DNA from: Pumilibacter muris
GTDB taxonomy: Bacteria > Bacillota > Clostridia > Christensenellales > Pumilibacteraceae
Reading direction: 5' to 3'
NCBI RefSeq assembly: GCF_943193045.1
Contig: NZ_CALPCN010000001.1
Span: forward strand, 62,001 to 126,000
Length of the DNA stretch: 64,000 nucleotides
Shown piece by piece: positions 25,973-32,413 of this stretch (position 1 is the stretch's first letter; the number at the start of each line of letters is the position of its first letter). The notes below the pieces were generated by a model. It was not told where the DNA came from, did not search any database, and saw only the letters and a list, made by a program, of their open reading frames with translations. The position numbers and the translations under genes were made by a program.

Positions 25973-26432
25973 ATGGAACAGTTGATATTCAGTTTACCCG
26001 ATTTTGCAAACGGTGATACGTTTCCTATCGACCACACAGGCAGAGGGAAAGATTTGTCGCCCGAAATTGTAATTGAAAATCTTTCCGATAACGCCAAAAC
26101 ACTTGCGGTTACTTTGGAAGATATAAGCCACCCGATAAAAAACTTTACGCATTGGATTATTTGGAATATTCCGGCAACAAGCAAAATCGAACAGGCAATC
26201 CCGAAAGGAAAATACATTTCGAATATAGGCGCAACACAAGGTATAGCATACGGTATGCACAGATACGCCGGTCCGAAACCGCCGCACGGTAAAACGCATA
26301 AATATCGCATAACGGTTTATGCGTTAGATTGTTCGATAGACTTATCTGCGATTAAACGGAAAAAAGCACTTTCTCAAAAAAGCCGAAAATCATATTTTGC
26401 AAAAAGGTTCTCTTGAATATAAGTTTGAGTAA
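25973..26432 (+). pseudogene. YbhB/YbcL family Raf kinase inhibitor-like (PEBP) protein with 3' frameshift
   Basis: The frame is open from 25973 to 26416 and contains the PEBP core: DLSPEIVIENLSDNAKTLAVTLED, FTHWIIWNIPA and YAGPKPPHGKTHKYRITVYALD. The last 19 residues are out of character. One base fewer near 26366-26371 restores RKKAFLKKAENHILQKGSLE and a stop at 26430-26432, which is the normal family C-terminus. So the gene carries a +1 lesion or an assembly error. PEBP proteins bind anionic ligands; their bacterial role is unsettled. Confidence 0.82.
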
Positions 26433-26435
26433 ACC

Positions 26436-26470
26436 AAAAGCCGAAAGATCTGTTGACCTTTCGGCTTTTT
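26436..26470. terminator. Bidirectional intrinsic terminator
   Basis: AAAAGCCGAAAG pairs perfectly with CTTTCGGCTTTT around a ten-base loop, with A and T runs on the outer sides. It lies between the convergent PEBP and HxlR genes. Confidence 0.9.
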
Positions 26471-26471
26471 A

Positions 26472-26870
26472 TTATTCTTGGTTTAACAATTCTTTTATTT
26501 GTTCTTCCGTGTACGGACTGACATAATCGGGCAAGCATAAATGCGTTTGGCTCCAAATCATCATTTGCGTAAGTACAGGCACAAAACTTTTACCGAGTTC
26601 CGTCAAAGTATATTCTACTTTCGGCGGAATTTCTTTATAAATTTCGCGGTGTATAAAACCGTCGTCCTCTAATTCGCGTAACTGTTTTGTTAACGTCGAT
26701 TGAGTTATACCTTCCATTCGGCGCAACAATTCCCCGAAGCGTTGTACTTTATAAAACGCAATGTACCAAAGAATTAAGAATTTCCATTTACCGCTTAAAA
26801 CGGCTTGCAACGTATTCATAGGAACACACCGCGCCATAACTTCTCTTTTCCTAAATTTGTTGTCTGTCAT
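26472..26870 (-). CDS. HxlR family winged-helix transcriptional regulator
   Basis: A 132-residue protein. The family pattern is clear: CVPMNTLQAVLSGKWKFLILWYI, RFGELLRRMEGITQSTLTKQLRELEDDGFIHR and PPKVEYTLTELGKSFVPVL. Cys15 near the N-terminus is where redox- or electrophile-sensing HxlR members keep their reactive cysteine. It is divergent from the radical SAM gene across a 151-bp region holding repeated AGTACT sites, its likely operators. Confidence 0.92.
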   Translation of the reverse strand: MTDNKFRKREVMARCVPMNTLQAVLSGKWKFLILWYIAFYKVQRFGELLRRMEGITQSTLTKQLRELEDDGFIHREIYKEIPPKVEYTLTELGKSFVPVLTQMMIWSQTHLCLPDYVSPYTEEQIKELLNQE

Positions 26871-26938
26871 AATAACTCCTTTTTATCATTATAGCGCATT
26901 GAAAAAAGCAAGTCAAATATAATAGTATCCTTTTTGAT

Positions 26939-26992
26939 AGTACTACTAAATAAAGACAGTACTTGTATTTCTATACTATTATGATTTATAAT
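26939..26992 (+). promoter_or_regulatory. Promoter of the radical SAM gene with candidate HxlR operator sites
   Basis: Two AGTACT palindromes (26939-26944 and 26958-26963) are 19 bp apart. The second overlaps a -35-like TTGTAT at 26963-26968, followed after 18 bp by TATAAT at 26987-26992. A near-palindrome TAGTATC/GATAGTA lies just to the left. The arrangement suits repression by the divergent HxlR protein. Confidence 0.5.
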
Positions 26993-27021
26993 ATAGAAAA
27001 ACAAAAGGACGGTATTTATTT

Positions 27022-27906
27022 ATGCACTACACGGGAACGGTTTGGCGCCCGCCATACGAGGCTTGGTCGACTTTATTACAAGTAACTGCGGGCTGTACGC
27101 ACCATAAATGTAAATTCTGCACGTTATACGAGGACATTCCTTTCAAATTCAAGATGTCTCCCATGGACGAGATAGAGGACGATTTGAAAGAATTGAATCA
27201 TTTTACGCCCGATGTAACGAGAATGTTTTTAGTCGGTGCAAACCCGTTTGTATTATCGACGGAAAAACTGCGGCAAATAGCATATTTATCTAAACAATAT
27301 CTCAACCGATTAAAAACTATCGGCTGTTTTGCGCGTATAACCGATATAGCGCCGAAAAGCGTTGACGAATTAAAACAGTTGCGTATTTGCGGTTATAACG
27401 GTATTACAATCGGCGTTGAAACGGGCGATGACGAAGCGCTGTCTTTTATGAATAAGGGCTATTCTTCTGCCGACATTTTAGAACAATGCCGCAAACTTGA
27501 CGAGGTCGGGCTGGAATATAACTTTTTCTATCTTACGGGTATTTACGGTAAAGGTAAAAGCAAAAAAGGCGTTGAAAATACGTTAAAAGTATTTAATCGA
27601 TTAAACCCGAAAATCGTCGGCGCGTCTATGCTTACGATTTATACCGCGTCGGAATTGTACGGCGAAATTCAAAACGGAAATTGGACGGAAGAAAGCGAAA
27701 CGGAAAAATACGAGGAGTTGAAAATGCTTGTAAACGGTTTAGATATTAAAACGCATTTTGCAGCTCTCGGTGCGTCTAATGCCGTACAATTACACGGTAA
27801 CTTACCAACCGAAAAAAACGAATTAATTGCCATAATTGACGAGATTTTGAGCCGTTTTGGGGAAAGCGAATTGAAACGGTATAGGAAAAATTTGAAACAC
27901 CTTTAA
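27022..27906 (+). CDS. Radical SAM protein of unknown substrate
   Basis: A 294-residue protein. The cluster motif is AGCTHHKCKFCTLYED near residue 30, with C-x4-C-x2-C spacing, the variant typical of this uncharacterised family (compare CxHNxCxFC proteins). The barrel shows MFLVGANPFVLSTEKL, GITIGVETGDDEALSFMNKG and NFFYLTGIYGKG. It ends after about 290 residues with no extra domain. It is divergent from an HxlR regulator and forms the last cargo gene before the mobilization module. Confidence 0.9.
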   Translation: MHYTGTVWRPPYEAWSTLLQVTAGCTHHKCKFCTLYEDIPFKFKMSPMDEIEDDLKELNHFTPDVTRMFLVGANPFVLSTEKLRQIAYLSKQYLNRLKTIGCFARITDIAPKSVDELKQLRICGYNGITIGVETGDDEALSFMNKGYSSADILEQCRKLDEVGLEYNFFYLTGIYGKGKSKKGVENTLKVFNRLNPKIVGASMLTIYTASELYGEIQNGNWTEESETEKYEELKMLVNGLDIKTHFAALGASNAVQLHGNLPTEKNELIAIIDEILSRFGESELKRYRKNLKHL

Positions 27907-27970
27907 TATGCCTTTCGACAAAAGTTTTCATAAAAAGTGTTTCACTGTCCGTTTATGGGAAGTGAACATA

Positions 27971-28005
27971 TTACAACGGTATGTATTCTATGATATAATA
28001 CATAC
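27971..28005 (+). promoter_or_regulatory. Promoter with inverted-repeat operator ahead of the mobilization region
   Basis: TTACAA at 27971-27976, 17-bp spacer, TATAAT at 27994-27999. An 8-bp inverted repeat, GTATGTAT 27979-27986 with ATACATAC 27998-28005, encloses the -10 box and is well placed for a repressor. Transcription would run about 580 nt before the relaxase. Confidence 0.65.
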
Positions 28006-28099
28006 TGTACCGCGATAGAGTGATAAGCGGTATTGTACCCTTTTCGGATAGAAGTTCTGTGGTGGACGTTAAAGAGTTAGTCCATAGAAAGCAGAAGGT

Positions 28100-28345
28100 T
28101 TTGGGCGTTATGACCGCCCGCGCCTTAGCTTACGGATAGAGCGTAGGTTTTATAGTGTTACGCAAAATTCGTATGCCGTGATAGGCTTTTATAAGTGTAC
28201 AATTTTTTCGGTTAAGGAGTGTCTTTTGAGCTAAAACATTACTAACAATTCCATAAAATGGCTAACCACCATAGAGCAATTTAATGTTGCTAAATACGGT
28301 TAGAGGTCGGTGATACGTAAAGCGTTCAGCGGCTTTTTTATGTTC
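28100..28345 (+). ncRNA. Structured leader of the mobilization operon
   Basis: The 680-bp gap between the radical SAM and relaxase genes has no convincing gene but several hairpins. GGGCG 28103-28107 pairs with CGCCC 28115-28119. A nested element has CTAACC 28262-28267 with GGTTAG 28298-28303 enclosing AGCAA 28275-28279 with TTGCT 28287-28291. AAAGC with GCTTT before a T-run at 28334-28339 could act as a weak terminator. This suggests RNA-based control, for example attenuation, but I do not recognise the class. Confidence 0.4.
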
Positions 28346-28417
28346 TTTTTTCGGTATCTATCCCGCTTTTTCTTGCGTGGACGAAGATATAAAAACTAAC
28401 AATTCGGAGGTAAATCT

Positions 28418-28438
28418 ATGACAATAAGACCGCCTTAA
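28418..28438 (+). CDS. Six-codon mini-ORF (leader peptide candidate or relic of the relaxase start)
   Basis: ATG ACA ATA AGA CCG CCT TAA, preceded by an excellent CGGAGG seven bases upstream. It is in frame with the relaxase: past the TAA the frame stays open through the oriT into the relaxase. It may be a translated leader peptide or a damaged upstream start. Confidence 0.35.
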   Translation: MTIRPP

Positions 28439-28469
28439 TACGGCAATCAAACGGTAAGCATAGTTCTAT

Positions 28470-28498
28470 CGTTCTGTGGACAAAAGCTCCGCAGGACG
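28470..28498 (+). repeat. Large inverted repeat next to oriT
   Basis: CGTTCTGTGGA and TCCGCAGGACG form an 11-bp stem with two G-U pairs and a seven-base loop. It lies just upstream of the candidate nick region, where accessory hairpins or relaxase-binding sites are often found. Confidence 0.6.
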
Positions 28499-28502
28499 AA
28501 CG

Positions 28503-28547
28503 AAACTTATGAAGCGAAGCGAAATAAGTGTAGTGAGCTACACTTTA
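28503..28547 (+). other. Origin of transfer (oriT), MobV/pMV158 type
   Basis: ACTTAT 28505-28510 with ATAAGT 28524-28529 forms one repeat. AAGTGTAG 28526-28533 with CTACACTT 28538-28545 forms a perfect 8-bp hairpin with loop TGAG. The layout, including overlap of the two hairpins and TAGTGAG followed by CTACACTT, matches the pMV158 oriT, whose nick lies in TAGTGTG/TTATACTT. By analogy the nick is between 28537 and 28538. It lies just upstream of the MobV gene, as expected. Confidence 0.75.
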
Positions 28548-28585
28548 AATACGGATTTAAAATTTTATTATCGGAGGACGAAACT

Positions 28586-29506
28586 ATTTATATCATTTAC
28601 AACTTAAAGAAACTGAAAAAGAACGCCGTTACAGACGTCGAAGAAGAAAACGAACGCGACGAATATTATCAAGCGACCAACCCGCAAATAGACAGTTCGC
28701 GGACAAAGGACAACTACCACATTGTTATTCCGTCGGGCAGGTATATGGACGTTATTCAAGAACGCATAAACGGACTGCATTTGAAACGCAAGGTGCGCTC
28801 GGATGCTGTTTATCTTGTGTCGTTTGTTCTTGGTGCAAGTCCCGAATTTTTTAAGGTGTCCACGAAGGAAAAACAGTATGCTTTCTTTCGGGATTGCGTC
28901 AAGTTTTTTCAAAGCAAGTACGGCGAAGAAAACGTGCTGTCGGCTATCGTGCATATGGACGAAACTAACCCTCATATGCACTTAAACCTTATCCCTATTA
29001 CCAACGGTAAGTTATGTGCAAAAGACTTGTTCGACGGAAAGCTCGCCGCACTCCAAACGGAGTTTTGGAAAGAAGTCGGAGAAAAATACGGACTTGACAG
29101 AGGCAAGCCGAACAGTCAAGCCGAACACTTGGATACGGCGGAATATAAGGCGAAAAAGATTGTAGAAGCTGCCGAGCAAAAACGCGCCGAAGCGGAAGAA
29201 TATTCGGAAGCGTTACAGCAAGCCGAACAAGGAGAAATTGCCCACAGCAAAAGCGGAATGCGAAAACAAATCGTAGCCGTAACCGCAGATAACGCCGACC
29301 TTAAAAAGCGGTTAGACAAGGTAATGCAGGAAACGCTTGACATTGACAAAGAGAACAAAGAACTCAAAGCGTACAAAGTCAGAGCGGCAAAAGCTCTTGA
29401 ACTGCTTGCAAAGTTAGAGCGTGAAAACCCGTCGGCTTACAATGCGCTGTTTGAAAGCCAACAAAAACCGCCCACACCTTCATCAAAGAATTGGTGGTCG
29501 AAGTAA
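28586..29506 (+). CDS. MobV family relaxase (plasmid mobilization/recombination protein), probable ATT start
   Basis: The frame holds the N-terminal family region NPQIDSSRTKDNYHIVIPSG, then RKVRSDAVYLVSFVLGASPEFF and the metal-binding catalytic motif VHMDETNPHMHLNLIPI. The second half is a coiled coil. ATG 28745 lies inside the conserved domain and cannot be the start. No ATG, GTG or TTG occurs earlier in frame after the TAA at 28436. CGGAGG at 28572-28577 points to ATT 28586, giving YIIYNLKKLKKNAV at the N-terminus as in relatives and 306 residues. It would nick oriT for transfer by a helper. Confidence 0.85.
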   Translation: MYIIYNLKKLKKNAVTDVEEENERDEYYQATNPQIDSSRTKDNYHIVIPSGRYMDVIQERINGLHLKRKVRSDAVYLVSFVLGASPEFFKVSTKEKQYAFFRDCVKFFQSKYGEENVLSAIVHMDETNPHMHLNLIPITNGKLCAKDLFDGKLAALQTEFWKEVGEKYGLDRGKPNSQAEHLDTAEYKAKKIVEAAEQKRAEAEEYSEALQQAEQGEIAHSKSGMRKQIVAVTADNADLKKRLDKVMQETLDIDKENKELKAYKVRAAKALELLAKLERENPSAYNALFESQQKPPTPSSKNWWSK

Positions 29507-29538
29507 AATTTATAGGAGGAAAACGTATCGAGTAAACT

Positions 29539-29724
29539 ATGCCGACAAAGAAACAACAACCCAAGACCGATTTTGATATTCCCGAATATCAGCTTGAATC
29601 TCTTGCGAGAGTATTGTTGCCGATTTTGCAGGAATATCTATCGTCCGAGCAAGGACAAAAAGACTACGCCGAATGGCAACAATCACAACTGAATAAACAA
29701 TCGAATAATAAAGAGTCCCGATAA
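29539..29724 (+). CDS. Small polar protein downstream of the relaxase
   Basis: A 61-residue charged protein (FDIPEYQLESLARVLLPILQEYLSSEQG then QQSQLNKQSNN), of the type often found after mob genes in gut elements. The nearest ribosome binding site, ATAGGAGG, is about 20 nt from the ATG, which is far. An in-frame TAA directly before the ATG rules out a longer N-terminus. Coding status is moderately supported; function unknown. Confidence 0.55.
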   Translation: MPTKKQQPKTDFDIPEYQLESLARVLLPILQEYLSSEQGQKDYAEWQQSQLNKQSNNKESR

Positions 29725-29846
29725 ATAGTATAGGGATAGCCGTTGAAAGATACGGAATAAGGAAAACCGCCGAAGTTGAGCGGTATATAAATGAAAGATA
29801 TAACCCTAATCAAGTTAGGTAGCCGTACATAAAGGTATAAACGGCA

Positions 29847-29882
29847 AACGCCGATAGAGCCACAAACTCTATCGGCGTTTTT
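29847..29882 (+). terminator. Intrinsic terminator at the right end of the element
   Basis: AACGCCGATAGAG pairs perfectly (13 bp) with CTCTATCGGCGTT around a seven-base loop, followed by T residues. It closes the mobilization operon. Confidence 0.9.
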
Positions 29883-29969
29883 CTATGCTTGGAAGTTTTC
29901 AAATTCTTCCATAAAACAAAATAGCCCGAACGTTCTTTTTACGGTAAAGAAGTTCAAGCTATTAAGACT

Positions 29970-30052
29970 TGGTGCGGTCGACAGGACTTGAACCTGCATG
30001 GTCGCCCACAAGATCCTTAGTCTTGCGTGTCTGCCAATTCCACCACGACCGC
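29970..30052 (-). tRNA. tRNA-Leu, anticodon AAG
   Basis: Read on the minus strand: acceptor GCGGTCG with CGACCGC, discriminator A and encoded CCA, D-loop GGAATTGGCAGAC, anticodon stem CAAGA/TCTTG with seven-base loop CTAAGGA, a long class II variable arm, and T-arm GCAGG-TTCAAGT-CCTGT. Loop position 34-36 reads AAG, so it decodes CUU, presumably after A34 to inosine editing. The 3' end faces the mobile element. Confidence 0.93.
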
Positions 30053-30140
30053 TTAGCTTGACTATTATACTAAAAATGGGGAAAGTTTGTCAAACGTTTT
30101 AAAGTAAGTTTAAGAATATATTTGTAAAATTAGATTTGTG

Positions 30141-30169
30141 TTGACAAAATATTTAAATTAAGTTATTAT
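30141..30169 (+). promoter_or_regulatory. galKE promoter
   Basis: TTGACA at 30141-30146, 17-bp spacer, TATTAT at 30164-30169, about 57 bp ahead of the galK start codon. No clear operator was seen. Confidence 0.8.
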
Positions 30170-30225
30170 ATTTACGGTTACGAATTGCGTGAGTGCGGTA
30201 GCTAAAACGGTATGTGAGGTTTTGT

Positions 30226-31350
30226 ATGACTGACCTAAATAACTACGAATGGAAAGTGACTGCGGCAGGACGGGTAAATCTTATAGGCGAGCATATCGAC
30301 TATTGCGGCGGTAAAGTTTTTCCTGCGGCTCTCGGCATGCGCAACACGGTTTACGTTAGGGCGAACGGCACTGACAAAATAAATTTGAGTTGGACAACGC
30401 TTTCGGATAAGGTGACGCTCGAGCTTGATAAACTTGAAACTTATCGCTCGCTTAAATACGGCAACTATCAGGCGGGTAGCGCGCTAATGTGGCAAAAGGC
30501 GGGGCATAAACTTGTGGGGTGCGATATGGTTCAAGATTGCACTGTGCCTTTCGGAAGCGGGCTTAGTTCAAGCGCTGCAATAGAGGTTTCTACGATTGCG
30601 GCTCTCGCCGCTGTGGCGGGCGAAAAAGCGGAGCCTGTGGAGGTTGCAAAAACGGCTCAACGCGCTGAACGCGAATATGCGGGCGTTAATTGCGGCATAA
30701 TGGACCAATACGCGTCGGCGTGCGGAAAGGCGGGGCACGCAATGCTCCTTGACTGCAACACTCTGAGTTGCGAATATGTGCCTGTTAAAACGGGCGATTG
30801 TTCGCTTGTGATTATAAATTGCAACAAGCCGCACAGCCTTATGGAAAGCAAGTACAACGAGAGAAGAGACGAAACAGATAAGGCTCTCGCCATATTGAGA
30901 GAGCCTGCTAAAATTAGTTGCCTTGCCGAACTCGATTTGCGCGCTTTCGAAAAATATTGCGGCTTGTTGCCCGAGAAAATTCGTTTGCGCGTGAAGCACG
31001 TCGTTGAAGAATGCGAACGCGTTCGTCTTGCCGCCGTAGCGATGAAAACGGGCGACATGCCCGCGCTCGGCGCTCTTTTAAACGCTTCGCACGCGTCGTT
31101 GCGCGACTTATACGAAGTTACAGGGAAAGAACTCGACGCTCTCGCGGAAGCCGCGCAAAGCCATTCCGCATGTTTCGGCTCGCGCATGACTGGCGGCGGT
31201 TTTGGCGGTTGTACCGTTTCGATTGTGCAAACTCGCGCTTTAAGCGAGTTTACAAAGCATGTCGGCGAACGCTATAAAAAAGCTACCGGATACGAACCGT
31301 CGTTTTATCAAACGGAAATATCCGACGGAATAACGGTAGAGAAAATATAA
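30226..31350 (+). CDS. galK: Galactokinase
   Basis: A 374-residue GHMP kinase. The galactose signature GRVNLIGEHIDYCGG is near residue 15. The ATP loop VPFGSGLSSSAAIEV, the catalytic aspartate region GVNCGIMDQYASACG and the third motif GSRMTGGGFGGCTV are all intact. It makes galactose 1-phosphate. ATG 30226 is chosen, with GTGAGG eight bases upstream. galE follows after 20 nt. No galT is in the window. Confidence 0.96.
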   Translation: MTDLNNYEWKVTAAGRVNLIGEHIDYCGGKVFPAALGMRNTVYVRANGTDKINLSWTTLSDKVTLELDKLETYRSLKYGNYQAGSALMWQKAGHKLVGCDMVQDCTVPFGSGLSSSAAIEVSTIAALAAVAGEKAEPVEVAKTAQRAEREYAGVNCGIMDQYASACGKAGHAMLLDCNTLSCEYVPVKTGDCSLVIINCNKPHSLMESKYNERRDETDKALAILREPAKISCLAELDLRAFEKYCGLLPEKIRLRVKHVVEECERVRLAAVAMKTGDMPALGALLNASHASLRDLYEVTGKELDALAEAAQSHSACFGSRMTGGGFGGCTVSIVQTRALSEFTKHVGERYKKATGYEPSFYQTEISDGITVEKI

Positions 31351-31370
31351 GACGGGAGGAGCTGAATATT

Positions 31371-32384
31371 ATGAAAATTTTGGTGACAGGCGGCGCAGGT
31401 TACATAGGTTCGCACACATGCGTGGAGTTGCTTGCGGCGGGGCACGAACCCGTTGTTATTGATAATTTTGTAAATTCATCGGAAGAGAGCGTTAAGCGCG
31501 CCGAAAAAATTTCGGGTAAAAAAATACCGCTTTATTGCGGCGACGTGCGCGACGGCGAATTGCTCGAACGTATTTTTAACGAAAATAAAATAGAATGGGT
31601 TATTCATTTTGCGGGGCTTAAAGCCGTAGGCGAATCGTGCGCAAAACCGATTGAATATTACGACAACAATTTGGGCGGAACAATGTCTCTTTTAAACGCT
31701 ATGCGAGCGCACGGCTGCAAGAAAATCGTGTTTTCTTCGTCGGCTACTGTATACGGCACGCCCGAAAAATTGCCGCTCGACGAAACGTGCAGAGTAGGCG
31801 ACACAACCAACCCTTACGGAACGTCGAAATTTTTTCAGGAAATTATGCTGTCGGACGTTTGCAAAGCCGACGGAGAATGGAGCGTTGTGTTGTTGCGGTA
31901 TTTTAACCCCGTAGGCGCGCACGAGAGCGGGCTTATAGGCGAGGACCCTAAGGGAATACCTAATAACCTTACGCCGTATATCGCAAAAGTTGCGGTCGGA
32001 GAGCTTAAAGAAGTCGGAGTGTTCGGAAACGATTATTCCACGCCCGACGGCACCGGAGTGCGCGATTATATTCACGTTGTGGACCTTGCCAAAGGGCACG
32101 TTGCCGCCGTAAATAAAATAAAGACGGCGGGCGTGCACGTTTATAATCTCGGCACGGGGGTAGGGTACAGCGTGCTCGATATGATTCGCGCGTTTGAAAA
32201 AGCGTGCGGTCATGCCGTGCCTTATGCCGTTAAACCGCGAAGAGCGGGCGACATAGCCGCTTGCTATGCCGACGCGTCGAAAGCGAAACGCGAACTCGGT
32301 TGGGAAGCGAAACTCGGCATAAACGAAATGTGCGAGTCGCTATGGAATTGGCAGAGTAAAAATCCGAACGGATACCGTAGTTGA
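31371..32384 (+). CDS. galE: UDP-glucose 4-epimerase
   Basis: A 337-residue short-chain dehydrogenase-like enzyme. GGAGYIGSHTCVELL binds NAD+, SSSATVYG and YGTSK carry the Ser/Thr and Tyr-x3-Lys catalytic residues, and RYFNPVGAHESGLIGEDPKG and RDYIHVVDLAKGH are typical GalE segments. It interconverts UDP-glucose and UDP-galactose, completing with galK part of the Leloir pathway. GGGAGGAGC precedes the ATG. Confidence 0.97.
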   Translation: MKILVTGGAGYIGSHTCVELLAAGHEPVVIDNFVNSSEESVKRAEKISGKKIPLYCGDVRDGELLERIFNENKIEWVIHFAGLKAVGESCAKPIEYYDNNLGGTMSLLNAMRAHGCKKIVFSSSATVYGTPEKLPLDETCRVGDTTNPYGTSKFFQEIMLSDVCKADGEWSVVLLRYFNPVGAHESGLIGEDPKGIPNNLTPYIAKVAVGELKEVGVFGNDYSTPDGTGVRDYIHVVDLAKGHVAAVNKIKTAGVHVYNLGTGVGYSVLDMIRAFEKACGHAVPYAVKPRRAGDIAACYADASKAKRELGWEAKLGINEMCESLWNWQSKNPNGYRS

Positions 32385-32413
32385 GAAGAACTGTTTAAGT
32401 TCGTTCCCGTAGC

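Larger units (their letters stand above)
21350..29882. mobile_element. Putative integrative mobilizable element (serine recombinase + MobV), approximate borders
   Basis: A recombinase and XRE regulator at the left, cargo genes in the middle, and an oriT-MobV module with a terminator at the right. This is the usual plan of small mobilizable elements in gut Firmicutes. The region is visibly AT-richer than the flanks and interrupts housekeeping genes. Borders were not fixed: no convincing direct repeat was found, which is normal for serine recombinases with two-base crossover cores. The two genes at 19858-21286 may also belong to it. No conjugation (type IV secretion) genes are present, so transfer would need a helper. 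Confidence 0.65.

Noticed and set aside
28745-29506. Relaxase beginning at ATG 28745
   Set aside because: This ATG is inside the conserved MobV domain; the preceding 53 codons encode the family's N-terminal motif region.
29960-30060. tRNA-Leu as the attachment site of the mobile element
   Set aside because: The element carries a serine recombinase, which rarely uses tRNA genes, and no repeat of the tRNA 3' end was seen at the other side.
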